Below, one piece after another: positions 28,401 to 39,985 of a stretch of DNA of 64,000 bases. The notes beneath the pieces were generated by a model. It searched no databases. It was not told the origin of the DNA and worked only from the letters and a program-made list of their open reading frames with translations. Origin of the DNA: Diprion similis (Eukaryota; Arthropoda; Insecta; Hymenoptera; Diprionidae); the NCBI RefSeq assembly GCF_021155765.1, contig NC_060106.1, positions 19,556,031-19,620,030 of the forward strand, read 5' to 3'. The translations under genes were made by a program, and so were the position numbers. Each line of letters begins with the position of its first letter. The first letter of the stretch is position 1.

Positions 28401-31400
28401 AAAACCTCGGTTACGAGAGAGTCGCCGCATTATCATCTCGTCAACCGTTGTTTTATCTTCTTCTTGTCACTCTTCTTGCGCCGCTGTTCTGGGCAATTGT
28501 TCGCGTGTTTTTCCTCCTTTCTGTTCAAGTACCGCACAAGTTGCGAAGCAAGGTTGGCAGCGGCTGCTGCAGTTTGAAATTTCATTGCGAGGCAACTCCG
28601 TTTATATACTTCGGTAACATACAGGCATATTAGAATAACTTCTCTCGCGGAAATTTCAGGGGCACTATAATAATGTTGACTTTATCCAGAAGTTTCCACC
28701 CATTTGAAGGTAATGAACTGCAGGGGTGGGAAAACCGGGAATTTCGTGATTCTACACTAAATTTTATTTATGGTCGTCGAAGACTGACGGAAAATATTCA
28801 ACGAAAGTGAATTGAAGATTATTAAATAGTGAGCGAGCTTCCTGTGTAGTCCTTGAATTTCGTTTCGTCAAATTGACAGATGATGCGGCCTCGCTTGTCC
28901 TGCAGAAATTATCGAACGTATCTGCATGTAACTAAATTTGGCGAACGTGAAATCGCGTTTCTCGTCATATAACGCGTTCGCATAATTTCTGTTCGAGTCA
29001 ATTCACCCCGTCAGACGTTAGCGCGTGTGGCTTTGAGGGTTTTCACAGTAATTGAGATGGAGCTTCACCGCGGCAAATGGGGGGGAATTTTCGTTCCGTC
29101 GTCTCCTCGGAAAAGACGGAATTATGGCGAATAATACGAAGAGTTGACAATATAAATGGGGAAAAATATCTTGAAAAGATTTTTACCTAGAATTCAGGCG
29201 TCGTCGTTTGATAATGTAAAAAATATATACTTTCCGCCTTCTTTTGCCAATAATTTTTAATTCACTCTCCTCTCGGGTTTGAGCTCTTTTAATCTCTCTT
29301 GCTTCTCCTTCTTCTCTTCGCTCTCTGACTTCGTCGGGAATTTCAAAGGTTTTCTTTTTCCCGAAGCAGAAGAGAGAGACTTCAGAGTCTCCAGCTAAGG
29401 AATGTGAGAGAATGTCGAACGCGCAGCTTCTTAGCTACCAACGGGAATTAAGGTGGGTATTAAGTTTGCATGGGTAAGCGCATTCGCGTTATACCCTGGT
29501 TAGGTATTAAAATACTCAAACAAACTTTATACAGCCTTTAGAAATTCTCGGGCTTCTTGGGAGGCGGCAATGTCAGTTGATTAAAACCACTCAACAGGTC
29601 GACTTGTTTAATATACATTATTCTTACTGCTCGGTTGATTTTTACGGAAGTTCGTTTTTCACTCTTCGGAAAAAATTACAGACTGATCCTGATTCCTGTT
29701 TTGCGAAATGCCCGTTTATTTAATCCTTTACATCCCCTGATGTGCAACCGCGTAACATGGTGCAATTTATACACGCCTACACACTTTGCATTTCACATCT
29801 TGCTGGCTCGCGCCATGTGCACTTTATACAGTTATAACAAATCTCTGAATAATTATCAACATATGGGTCATTCTGTGGTCACTGATGATATGATAGTATC
29901 GAATTTGAGGGAAAACATATTTTTGATTTTGATTGACATTGACAGTTTGCAAATTTCAAATTCTACTTACTTCATAAACATTTAATTGTAGGTGAAGATT
30001 TTGAGGAATGTAAGTTTTCAATTATACTCATATAATTAAAATATAAAAATATTTTGTATACTCTGATGGATATGTGAAAATTTGGATGATTACACTCGAA
30101 AGTTATTAAAAGTTAGTTACACACTTTGAATACGAATCGGTCTGATTTTGCAGAAATTCGATTATGCTATTGAGGAAACAATTACTGGACCAAGTTCTGT
30201 TTCTTTTTTGACGAAAGATCACTTATTTCATTTTTTTTGAAAATATAAATCCCGGAATGGCCTATACATAGAGAGAACCCACTTATGTGGATAATGTGCG
30301 CGTGTTTTGGCCCGCAAAAGTATCTATATATCTGATGCAGCTGGTGCTAATCGAGCGTTAACATAACTCTGACGACATTTGAAAACGTGTTTCCACATCA
30401 CTTTTCAAGTGACAACATCCTGTATTTTGGCCTTTATAAGGAAATGAGTGGTAAAATTTTCGAGGCATGACAATATACGTGAATCACATGAATTTTCCAT
30501 TTGCGGATGAGTTTGCGGTTCTTTCGCTTATAATGTTTTTATATAATTAAATGTCACATTGTGTTTATTTATTCAGTAGAACATTCAATATCCATATAAT
30601 GAGTTCCTTACGGTAGGCAATCCATCTACACGCGATCGATTCATTTTAGTCTCCGGAATTTCCCGATTTTAGCAACTGACGAACGGCGAATTTACTCTCA
30701 GAATGTTCTTGCCATTATTTAAGTTTATGTGGAATAACGATCGATGCTTGGCGAATGCCATGACTTAAATAACAGCTGAAATAAAACGGCAAGTGGTGCA
30801 GTGAAGGAGGCCATATTGAATTCGAGTGTTAGATATTGAAGAAATCTTTCCTTCGTGTAACTTTATCCAAGTTTATGATTTTTCTGTGTACCTTCTTTTA
30901 GATAAGAAAAAAACTCGCTTTCACGTAACGAATTAAATAATTTCTACTTCAAAACGTCGACGTCACGTGGAATCGATTACACACGCCAGGCGGAAGGAAG
31001 AGGGTGAAAATCTTTGCAATTTGCATATCTGTATCCGACGTACCCTGTCACCCATGAGTTTCGTCATACAGAAATCGATGTTCCAGGACGTTCGATCAGT
31101 TCGATGACGCGTCTGTGCCACGTGAGCACGTGAGTTGCAGACTCCTCGAGCTCCGCTGATTCCCCACCACCATATTATAACCCGGCCGTCACGCGGTATA
31201 ACCAAACCGTGAAATCGGTAGCATGCATGACACCGGTGCGGTTATACTCAGGGAAATTGCACCTGTCGTTTACCGGACGTTCGTCAAAATCGAGCGTCAA
31301 TTTTATGCGACGGAACGTCCAATTTAACACCGAGTAGATAAACGCGATGCAGGATCAGAAGCATATCGGAGCAATATCCATACCGACGATTCACTTCCGC

Positions 31401-34400
31401 CAAAATAATTCCACCGCTGCTACAGTATTGAAATGTTTCTTTTTTTTTTGTCGCTTTCAGGTGACATGCCAGGACGACGAGGGCGAGCAATGCCTTCCCC
31501 GGAAGACGTTCTTCGCCCTGCTACGCCTGCCGGAAGTTAGTTCCAACCTGGCGGCGTACTCGCGAACGGCGCGGATAATCCTCGACGCCAAGAACCGAAA
31601 CGAGCTCGTGAACCTGAAGACGACGTCAACGGACGACGCGGAGGACGGTGAGGTCTGCCTACCGGTCGGTGTTTATCTCGAGCTCTTCAGCTATCCAGCG
31701 ACGAGAGGTCGTCTGGCAGCCATCACCAGCGCTCAGCGGCTCTTCGAGGAGCCGGCAACGTCGCGGATGGACGTGGCCGATGAGGAGGAAGAGGAGGACG
31801 AGGTGGACTCGGAGAAACGGAGCATCGCGACCCTGGCGAAGAACGGCGATCTGCCGATATCCATTCAAGACAAGGCGGACGAGGAAGAGGAGGATCAAGA
31901 GAAACGAAGTCCCGCGACGATCCTTGGCAGGGATGAGCTCGAGGAGCTCTACCGATACTCGGAGCTCGGTAAACGCAACGTTGCCGCGTTAGCTCGAGAC
32001 TTCGCGCTGCCCTCGGGAAAGCGCAACGTCGCTACGTTGGCTCGTGACTTTGCGCTGCCGCCGTCGAGCTCGGGAAAGCGAAACGTCGCTGCGCTGGCTC
32101 GAGACTTTGCGCTGCCCTCGGGAAAGCGCAACGTCGCTGCTTTGGCTCGAGACTTCGCGCTGCCCTCGGGAAAGCGCAACATCGCTGCGCTGGCTCGGGA
32201 CTACAATCTGCCCTACGGGAAGCGGTATTTGGACATATTCTCTCGCGGTAGCGCACCGCGTTTCCAACCGAGCTATGGCGAGAAACGTAGCCTCGTAGCT
32301 CTCGTTAGAAACGGCGATATGCCCGTTGGATTGAAGCGCAACATCGCGGCTTTGAACAGGGGTTGGACTCTGCCCACTCAGAACAGGTTCGGACGCTCGT
32401 TGGACGCCCTCGAGGACAGGACGAAGAGCCGGATGAGTGATGCTCCGAGGCCGGAAGTGCAGCGTAATAGAGAGGAGGACGCCAACGAGAGAAAATTAGA
32501 AGCTTTGGCCAGCTCGGCGCCGGTGGTGGCGAAGATTTCCGAAGGAAATGGGAAGCTCAAGCTCAATACCGACGTCACCAACAAGAATAAATCCGCGAAG
32601 AACGCCCAGCATGGAGGCGAGAAGAGGCCGAAGCGGCAGATCGAATTCTCTGACGAGTATCCTCTGCCCGTTATGCAGAACAACAACGTTCTGGATTATG
32701 AGGAAATTATCGAGGCCCTTGCAGGCGATTATCCCAACACGGAAAAGCGATTCATGGGTATGTATTTATTTTATCGACGTTCACGTGTATAGATTAACGA
32801 GTTATGTAATTATTTTCTCGACGTTGACGTGTATAGATTGACGGGTTAGGATTATTATGATCAAGAAGAAACATCAACTCGTTCTTAGTTTTAATTAACG
32901 GTTTAATATCTTGGTCAATCGAATTCGAATACAAAAAATTAAACAGGTCTCATAAAAATTTCTCAAATTACTAACTTTTTTTTTTCATTATACGGACATA
33001 ATTCACAAATTTCGATGAGATTAAAGCGTAGAGGGTACTAGAAAAATTGTTTTATTCAGATTATTAATCTCATATATAATCGATATAATTTCCACCCAAA
33101 TCTTCACTTCCAATTATGTTCTTTGACAAATTTTTCTTTCATCGTTCAACGGTTCAAATTCAAGAATAATTCGAACAGACCATCTGAATGAAAATTTAGC
33201 CGAAGAAAAAAAAACAGACCGTTCAAAAAATCTCCAGCAATAATATGTAATCATTTGTACCAATCGACAACTGTCCGGTAAATTCATCCACAAATAACAA
33301 AAACTCGTTTAAAATACGATTAAAACGGTTTCATTATACCTAAATTTCAATAAACGAGTCATGTATATGTATATATATGTATATATAATACGCATAATGT
33401 TATACAGCGTTAAGAAGACCATTATATTAAAGCAACACGTTCAAACCGTGAACTTCTTCATGCATATAACAAACTGAACATAAGGTGCAGGACCGTAACT
33501 AAGATGAAATTCCTTCGGCTGATAGAACCAACTGTTACTTGTCAATTAACGAAAAACAACGACTAAAATAAAGAGAAAGAAAAAAACTATTCTTGGGTAT
33601 AAATCTGCACATGTAGCTACGGACCCAACGGAGATGAAGGAAAGCGATGAAGCCAACTTCTACGTGTCGCAACCGTCGAAGAAGCACATCGGGGCGCTGG
33701 CTCGCCTTGGGTGGCTCCCCTCGTTCAGATCCGCAAGGTTTTCCCGGTCCCCACGGTACCTGGTGAACAGGTCAGCCCAGTAGGATACGCTTCTCCGCGT
33801 CCTCTCAACTCTTCGTATGTGCTGTCGATGTGTCTCTGTTCCGTAGAAGTCACCCTCAATACCACTATCACCACTACTACTACTACCACTACCACTACCA
33901 CTACCACTACTACTACTACTACGTCTATTTGTCTAACGTCAACCGCATACCCACCGCACAACATTGCGGTCAGTGCACCTTTAACGGATGACCGCTTTCA
34001 CGGTAGTTCGATAGCCGTTTGTTCGATGTACATACATACATACATACATTATACTGTTTATTCCTCGATGTTTTTTCAAATTTTCGCTATAGATATTACA
34101 CTTACAGACGTCTACACGTTTAATTCGTACATAGTGTTAGATATTATTACATATCGTTATGTATAGTATAGATCATAGATCAAGTAGTGAGATGGATGTT
34201 ATTATGTTGCCGGTTTAGTCCACATTGCAGTAGCCTTCGTTATACGTTCACAATCACAATCACTGCAGTATCTACTCGGTATCTGTCGTAACGGAAAAGG
34301 GAAAAGCCAGAGTTCCTATCCTCATGACGCTGATCCGATGAAACTTCTGGTATCCGCTGGTATCCACAAGCTGCACCAAAAACTGCTGATCCGAAGCCAC

Positions 34401-35206
34401 GTGCAAACCTCCGATTTACTCTTGGTGTGAACTTTTTCATACATTTCAGCGGAGCGACCGATTCCCAGGTTCAATTTATCGAAGGGAGACTTATAGCGTG
34501 ATAGTCATGTGTATAAAATTATTGATGACATTTGAATCGATTCGTTTTCTTCTACGTTTACTATATTGTACTTGTTTTATGTCGGAATAGAAGCTCGAAA
34601 GAGAAAAAGAAAGCGCATGAGCTTAAGATTCAAACATCTCAAACATCATGGAAGTCAAATGCAGGTTCCTGGTGAAAGAAAAATTTGACTTTGACAGTAT
34701 TTATCTGTTTTAATGATAATGATTAAAACCAGGTCATATCATGATTCAGACTTCGAGGTGAGATCTTTTTTTCGGTTCTTCGACAAGTTCTAGCCGTTTT
34801 CCAATTGCGTCACGATGATTTGATAGACGTTGACTTTGAGCTTGAACCACCCAGATTTAAACCTATTTTTGGCTATCGATGCTTTTTCTCACCTCTTTTT
34901 CGCTTCGATTCGTGAATAATCCGCATTATTTTGCTAGATGCAGTCGTTGGCACCGTTTCAAATACGGCAAATTGATACGGCTGAATGGTGTGGATTTTGT
35001 TTTTCAGGGCGAATTCCGCAGATGGGACCTCGGCCGACTACCCCGCCGACTCGGCGTCTAGGACGTTAGGATTTGGCGGCGCAACCCGATACTCCAGATC
35101 GCAGAACTTCGGAGATTGTAGACACGGTTTCAAGAGATTTCTCCTCTTGCCAGCAGTCGACAAACTTCTGCTCCAAAAGCTTTACACGACCCCAAGAACC
35201 GCATAG
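7826..35206 (+). CDS. Nplp1: Neuropeptide-like precursor 1 (NPLP1)
   Basis: Four coding exons: 7826-7903 (26 codons, signal peptide), 31461-32757, 33617-33770 and 35008-35206, all GT-AG and in frame, giving a 575-residue secreted prohormone. Exon 1 is hydrophobic (LITLLLYVSVV) and ends cleanly between codons at a gtaagt donor. Exon 2 has the conserved Cys-containing N-terminal block (TCQDDEGEQCLPRKTFFALL), acidic spacers and many KR sites. It releases SIATLAKNGDLP..., a five-unit NVAALARDFALP array, YLDIFSRGSAP..., SLVALVRNGDMPVG and NIAALNRGWTLP. Exon 3 has the hallmark C-terminal peptide HIGALARLGWLPSFR. Known NPLP1 products are brain neuropeptides cleaved by prohormone convertases and amidated at GKR. 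A TATA box lies upstream. If the exon 3 donor (gtcagc) is skipped, translation stops at TAG 33781-33783, which gives a possible shorter isoform. Confidence 0.92.
12010..12145. repeat. Paired (TC)n and (AG)n tracts
   Basis: A (TC)n tract (about 12010-12036) and an (AG)n tract (about 12119-12144) lie some 80 bases apart on the same strand and are complementary, so transcribed RNA could fold back. The intervening DNA is ordinary. This lies inside Nplp1 intron 1. Confidence 0.7.
13735..13783. repeat. (TC)n microsatellite
   Basis: Two runs of CT dinucleotides are split by a short T-rich break. C homopolymers lie nearby at 13371-13379 and 13476-13488. Confidence 0.8.
15234..15566. mobile_element. 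MITE, family B (GGGGCATTCC ends)
   Basis: It starts TATGGGGCATTCCATGCCAA and ends TTGGCACGGAATGCCCCATA: inverted termini of about 20 bp with one mismatch, 333 bp overall, with TA at both ends. The interior is AT-rich and noncoding. Related ends occur at 4905 (one end only) and in a more diverged element at 29862-30266. TATGGGKCATTCC-type ends are common among small insect elements; the class is not settled from sequence alone. Confidence 0.78.
15774..15928. mobile_element. Short inverted-repeat element
   Basis: A 33-base arm at 15774-15806 (gcggacaaaaatttcaaatt...) is repeated in inverse orientation at 15896-15928 (...aatttgaaattttcgtccgc) with few mismatches, leaving a loop of about 90 bp. 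The flanks contain 'gccatattggatgcg' wording shared with the repeat at 6860-7400. It may be a fragment of that family. Confidence 0.6.
16061..16505. mobile_element. MITE with TTAA flanks (piggyBac-like target site)
   Basis: The left end TTAAGGTGCTTATAAAG is mirrored by CTTTATAAGCACCTTAA at the right end. The inverted repeat continues about 35 bp into the element (cgcgttgta...cctcga). Both ends carry TTAA, the target duplication used by piggyBac-type transposases. The 445-bp interior has no transposase frame. The termini lack the usual CCY start of piggyBac, so the superfamily is tentative. Confidence 0.75.
17859..18479. mobile_element. Palindromic MITE, family A, copy 2 (TA-flanked)
   Basis: It begins TAGGGTGGCGCAAAAAAACC and ends GGTTTCTTTGCTCCACCCTA, with arms of about 150 bp, and aligns with the copy at 5668-6280 through the loop (cagtattttgtttgattttt, gttatcgattctttcttac). 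This copy lies inside Nplp1 intron 1, so it would be transcribed with the pre-mRNA as a long hairpin. No transposase is encoded. Confidence 0.87.
26928..27240. repeat. Diverged tandem duplication, unit about 160 bp
   Basis: The segment starting near 26945 (ttgtctaactatattaatct) recurs at 27108 (ttgtctaactatattagtct), and the match continues through aactctactttaatta, aatccttgaagaaaattagaat and tcgatctcga with scattered substitutions. This is two head-to-tail copies of a noncoding unit in Nplp1 intron 1. Confidence 0.8.
27891..27910. repeat. Poly-G run of 20
   Basis: Twenty consecutive G residues lie in Nplp1 intron 1. The tract could form a quadruplex, and its exact length is the sort of thing sequencing gets wrong. 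A shorter G run is at 54242-54256. Confidence 0.9.
29862..30266. mobile_element. Diverged MITE related to family B
   Basis: The left end TATGGGTCATTCTG pairs imperfectly with the right end GGAATGGCCTATA, about 405 bp apart. The termini resemble those of 15234-15566. The interior is AT-rich and noncoding. Confidence 0.5.
31977..32225 (+). repeat. Five-unit amidated neuropeptide array in Nplp1
   Basis: Five tandem units lie at residues 199-281 of the precursor: 31977-32024, 32025-32081, 32082-32129, 32130-32177 and 32178-32225. Units 1, 3 and 4 encode NVAALARDFALPSGKR. Unit 2 has NVATLARDFALPP with two extra Ser. Unit 5 has NIAALARDYNLPYGKR. Each ends in GKR, predicting dibasic cleavage and C-terminal amidation. 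Units 3 and 4 are nearly identical in DNA, which suggests recent unequal exchange. Confidence 0.93.
33784..35007 (+). other. Nplp1 intron 3 (alternative 3' UTR) with simple repeats
   Basis: This follows the in-frame TAG used if the weak donor at 33771 is not spliced. It holds an (ACT/ACC)n tract at 33861-33922 and a (CATA)n tract near 34028-34048. The acceptor at 35005-35007 follows a strong T-rich tract (ttttgtttttcag). No other gene is seen. Confidence 0.6.
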
Positions 35207-36982
35207 ATTATAACATATTCACCCCTTTCCCCAATATAGTAGCGTCGATTATACCGCGCAAACAGTAATCAATTAACCCCCATCACCCACTGTCATTATT
35301 GGTATATACCTATATTTACGTGTTACGATATGCATGCGATCCGCGAGGGATTGCCAACACTAAGAGAAGAAGAAGAAGAAGAAGAAAAAGAAGAAGCACT
35401 GATCCCTCGTCCGAACCGGCCAACTTCCAAATCTATGTAACTAAAAGTACTTCAAATTTGCGACAACAATATAGTAGTTACGTCATTCGCTTTTGCATTT
35501 TGGCGGAAGTTATTGACAGTGAATTTTAGAGCTGGCTAATATAACTTATTTAAATTTAAATTAATAGGCGTCTATATTACGTGATTCCAGCAAAAAAACG
35601 TGACGTGTCTGTGTAAGCAATGTTTCGCCAAATTTATACAGACTCACATTCAATCTTCGAAATTGCAGATATTTCACTTCTTCCTCGTGCTTTGGTGTAT
35701 CATATTTGAATCTATAATATAGATACTCGTCAAACTTCTTCCAGCAAGTCAGCATGAAATGGAAACATAGAGAAAGAAACAGAAAAAAAAAGAGAGATAC
35801 AAATCGATGACAAATTTACGGACCGTTGGATTTGTAATTTATGCTGATTGCGACGTAGATCGTAGAATTTAAATCCCTAGTTGTTAGTCTGTTCCACGAA
35901 ATCCGATATTCATGATTTATTCGTAGTGAATAACAATGCAGCGGTTTTTTTTTTAAATTTCGATCGCGGTGATATACATATGAGAAGGGAAGAAGAAGAA
36001 GAAGAAGAAGAAAATAATAAAAGAGTAAATTGAATAATTAATATCATAACTCTGTATCAAAATATGTAGCTATAAGGTGGCTGGAACGGCGGTTTTCTTT
36101 TGGAAAATTTTTCTCGAAATTTCCCTACGAGATACCGCCGGCTGAAATTGCTGTGGATGACATATAATTGACAAAAAAAAAAAGAAAAGAAAAACAAGAA
36201 TTTAAATCATGACAATACTATGTAATTATATTGATATATTAATAATAATAATAATTATAATATAAAATATATAATATATATATATATATTATATATACGT
36301 ATATACTATATATGATATGTGTTTAACTAGACAATAATACTATACGAGTAATATAATGACAATAAAATGATGATAAATATATTGAATTGAAAATTAAAAT
36401 TATTATTCTCAATGTTTAGCTCAAAATCGCGCGTTTAGATCCTTCATTTTACACACGTATGCAGGCGTATAATCATACCTACATGTATGCGTGTATAACG
36501 TATAATAATGTATTATCGTAACTGTAACACACTTTTATTTCTATTAAATCTATCTAACTTGAACGCAGTATTATTGACTGTCTTTTTATTCACAATTAAA
36601 AAACTCGAATTTACGAAAGCGACGTTTACACAAAGAGAGTGAAGTTCGTTGCGGTTCGAGAAGTCGTCACAGAAAATAGAGTTTTGATCATACGGAATTT
36701 TTTAAATTCGATATAACAGTAAAAGTCTTTCGAAATTCACACTCACGAATTTGAATATCATCAGAAAGAAATATGCGTTAACGGATAGAACTACACGTAT
36801 GAGATTTTTAATCAATGCTCGATACTTCTGCATCTTGAGCGCATGATGCAGTCGAGATACCGAACTTTAGTGCTAAAGTTGCTTGAAATTTAGATTGAAA
36901 TAAAAAACAAGAAAAATGAAATAAAATAATTTTAGCCACCGCTTATTTTTCAGAACCTCGTAATTATTTTACTGAACCCGAT

Positions 36983-37031
<49 letters not shown>

Positions 37032-37530
37032 TCTCTCTCGATTGAAAAACAAAATTCTTCGAAATCTTAAGTGTATCTATATGAGAATCCGTTGCTGCCA
37101 ATACATGCTGATTTACCGATTGTGCTTACTTCAATAACACGAATATCCTCCTTAATTTTCAATGTTTGTTTATATCACCAATTTTTATTTTTTCCATGAT
37201 TTCAGGACAAATATGTAGAAAGGTTCTATTTTCAAACTTACCAAACTGCGGATTGAAAAATGCATATATGGATACGACAGTCGGAGAGCTAGCTGAAATT
37301 ACATTGTCATGCTAAAGAGTAATAGGTTGTTGATGGGTTCTGAAAGAGTTATCTTGACGATAACGCCAGCACGACTTTTGCTGTCACGAAAACAATTTAC
37401 AGTGTGCTGATACGATTGCTGTAGTTAAAATGGATCGTAAAATGTTGGCACTTCCTGAAAAAAAAACACGTTCAAAAATCGAAACGACCACGAATAAAGA
37501 TAATGACCAAGCACGAATACCGACGCAAAG
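35207..37530. other. Nplp1 3' UTR and intergenic region
   Basis: AT-rich DNA after the Nplp1 stop. It contains (GAA)n tracts at 35363-35396 and about 35988-36010, a TA-rich stretch near 36260-36320, AATAAA hexamers (for example at 36361), and a long (CT)n tract at 36984-37040. No exon is supportable. Homology with the downstream inverted copy begins near 37336. Confidence 0.6.
36984..37040. repeat. (CT)n microsatellite
   Basis: About 28 CT units with two T insertions at the right end. It lies just outside the left arm of the lipase inverted duplication. Confidence 0.9.
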
Positions 37531-37533
37531 GAC

Positions 37534-37600
37534 TATATAGGTCACGCAAATCCTAGAAGATTTTTGAAAAAAAAATTCGATTTTCCTGGTACTGCGGACG
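37534..37600 (+). promoter_or_regulatory. TATA box and predicted 5' UTR exon of left lipase gene
   Basis: TATATAG at 37534-37540 is followed about 60 bases later by a consensus donor ACG|gtaagt at 37601. A matching acceptor (tcgtag) at 37914-37916 lies 17 bases before the ATG. This predicts a noncoding first exon of about 35 bases and a 316-bp intron. The right copy keeps the TATA (43356-43363) and an even better acceptor. Confidence 0.55.
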
Positions 37601-37933
37601 GTAAGTTCATTATTTGCACATTTAAATTCATCGTTCTGCGCGTCATACCGATCCTTGTGAAAATGAAAATCCGCCGACTGTTGTGTGCAATTGTGATTTG
37701 AGATTACCAATGAAATGCATTCTGTAATTTCTGCTGTGATTTGAATTGAATATGTTTAAGGAATTGTCGAATATTTGTTTGATATTTGTAACACTTATGG
37801 TGATCGACGATTTATTTTCACAATACTGAACTTTATGCTATTTCATTTTCGCCAATAATTTGGATTTCCGTAGCTTGCATTTTTCATTTAATAAGTAGAT
37901 ATCAATTCGTTCGTAGGCGTTAAACTATTTGAA

Positions 37934-39856
37934 ATGAAGATTTCGTCAGAAAGAATACGTGACACGATGGTGCGATACGTGGTTCTTGTCTCTCTATGCC
38001 TACCATTTGCCACGACACAAGATCTGACGGACGAACACTGCGATACTTGCAGTAAGTTCTTAACAGTTTCTTTCTCCTTCATAAAAAATTACTGCCTAAT
38101 TCTATTGGGTAAGAATATAATGACTACGAAAAGATTTGTCCATGAAATTATCATTTGTATGAGGAAAATTGTCGACCCTCTACTGCTCCAGTTTACTACT
38201 TTATATTTTCGATCCCACTAGGAATAAAAAGGGCAACGAGGTCGCAATTGGCAGATATCAAAGTCAGGTTATACACAGGGTACGTAAGTAATCCAGGACA
38301 AAATATCTCGGGCTGCTGATTGCTGTGAGCATACTTTAAAAACAGACGATATTTCATTTGGATAAGTAAAGACGCGATTTTGTTCAATTCCCTTCGACTT
38401 TTCTTTCCACTTCTCTTTCTTATTGACTCTTGTGTTTGATAATCCTCAGTGAAGATCTCGACACGTACACAGAGGTGGTAGTCGGCGATGCTACGGAGCT
38501 GCTCGACAAGATGAACTTGAGCAAACCAACTGTTCTGTTCGTCCATGGTTGGTTCGGAACTATAGTCCGCGAACTATACTACAACGAGGTTACCCTTGGT
38601 ACGTTTAAATTAAAAAAATAAAATATATTATCAGTAATAATAATATATTAAAATAAAAAAGTTCAAAATATTTGAATGCAAAAACTGACTAGTATTCGAA
38701 CGATCGAAATATTTCTGAAACTCTCCTAAAGGAACACTTCAAACTACAAAAACTAAATGATCAATCGTAAACCGGACATGTTTCAGCGTACCTCGAACAA
38801 AAGACTCACAACGTCTTGTACTTCAACTGGGAAACAATCAGTACCACCGATTACCTCTCCGCTGGAATGAGCGTTCCTGGTGTCGGTTACACTTTGGCAA
38901 AAGTCCTCAACGAAATGGTGGCAGCCGGTCTGAACTCATCCTCCCTTCACCTTGTGGGCCATTCGTTTGGAGCCCAAGCCCTTGGATACGTTGGGCGATC
39001 CGTGAATTTCACAGTGCCCAGGATCGTGGGTAAGACAACCGTCGATGAAAGCTTCACAAATGCATTTCTATCCTTCTCAGACGTTCTATTTCCTCCAGAA
39101 TATTGAGTTTGAATTAGAGTACCTAATTTCAAACAAATATGTTTCCCGAATTTCATCCACCGTCTAATTAAGTACAATAACAGAGACTTTTTTAAAATTA
39201 ATTCACTCCAGGCTTGGACCCTGCAGGACTTTTGTTTTACACCTACATGCCGCATCTGAACAGCAGCGATGCTGATTACGTCGAAGTTATCCACACGGGA
39301 ATGGGTTCCATTCTGTCAAGCTCCTTACAGTTAGGAGATGTCGACTTTTACCCCAACGGTGGAGAATACGCGAACCAAGGCTGTACGGTTCTACCAGGTA
39401 GATCAGCGCGTGTTTAACGTTATCAGTGTAAAGCTTGTCTCACGCTTAACTCACTGTTATATTTTATAATCTGATCGTCTCTTCTTCAGCGATCTGCGGC
39501 CATGCCAGAGCTTGTTTATTGTATGCTGAATTCATAAGAAATAAGACTGCACTCATCGGCCGTGCGTGCGATTCCTATTCGAATTTCAAAGACGGCTCGT
39601 GCGATTCGAATGGCACAGTAGTGATGGGCTACGCTACGCCCAACACCGCGTAAGTTAAACTTAATTGCATGGTCACCCCGTGCCGGAGCACGAACCTTGA
39701 TCGAATCGTATCATGTCGGTATGTTCTAGGAGCGGAAAGTATTATCTCCAAACTAACAGCTTTTCGCCTTACGGCCGAGGAGAGGAGGGTGCTACTTACG
39801 AGAGTATCATTGAATCTCTGCTCGGGAACGTCGCATCAGTATTGTCAATTATATAA
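37934..39856 (+). CDS. Secreted lipase, pancreatic-lipase/phospholipase A1 family (left copy)
   Basis: Seven coding exons: 37934-38051, 38222-38279, 38450-38598, 38787-39029, 39212-39397, 39490-39649 and 39730-39856. All are GT-AG and in frame, giving 346 residues. An N-terminal signal peptide (VVLVSLCLPFATT region) is followed by the alpha/beta-hydrolase core. It has the oxyanion-hole motif VHGWFG, nucleophile GHSFGAQ (S168), acid GLDPAG (D192, the usual 24 residues after Ser) and catalytic His in CGHARAC (H256). The family hydrolyses ester bonds in phospholipids or neutral lipids outside the cell; in insects it includes gut lipases and wasp venom phospholipases A1. The short span between the lid cysteines fits the PLA1-like group, but substrate cannot be decided. 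AATAAA-type signals follow at 39863 and 39949. A second copy lies tail to tail at 41068-42957. Confidence 0.9.
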
Positions 39857-39985
39857 TATTACAATAAAAATGCTGAAAGCTCTGCATCACAAATATCTAC
39901 TTAAAGATTCTACTATCCTATATGTATTTTCTTAGCACTTTAGACTGCAAATAAACGTTATGTATTTGCACACTGTTAAAAATGT

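Larger units (their letters stand above)
7904..31460 (+). other. Nplp1 intron 1 (23.6 kb)
   Basis: Bounded by donor CTG|gtaagt and acceptor tttcag|GTG. No second gene could be supported inside it on either strand; all frames are short and lack domain or splice logic. It contains MITEs at 15234-15566, 16061-16505, 17859-18479 and 29862-30266, an inverted repeat at 15774-15928, a diverged tandem duplication at 26928-27240, and simple repeats. These include TC/AG tracts at 12010-12145 and 13735-13783, poly-A near 13150 and 19440, and a 20-base poly-G run at 27891-27910. Large first introns in neuropeptide genes often hold enhancers, but none is identified here. Confidence 0.75.
37336..39985 (+). 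repeat. Left arm of lipase inverted duplication
   Basis: This arm matches the reverse complement of about 40895-43555, with paired positions summing to 80912 in the centre and 80891 in the 5' half (a 21-base net indel in intron 3). It includes promoter, seven coding exons, all introns and about 130 bp of 3' flank. Exon 4 through exon 5, including their intron, is practically identical between arms. The 3' third of exon 3 and the last coding exon are not. Confidence 0.92.

Noticed and set aside
31347-31460. Upstream in-frame ATG extending the main Nplp1 exon to a 481-residue frame
   Set aside because: The stretch contains the polypyrimidine tract and tttcag acceptor and lacks a signal peptide. 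The exon at 7826-7903 supplies a proper signal peptide and joins in frame.
33711-34166. 151-residue frame containing a Thr run
   Set aside because: The Thr run is the (ACT/ACC)n microsatellite. The frame is offset from the Nplp1 reading frame through exon 3.
37384-37710. 108-residue minus-strand frame upstream of the left lipase
   Set aside because: The mirrored segment in the right arm carries stops, so the frame is not conserved, and it overlaps the promoter and UTR exon.
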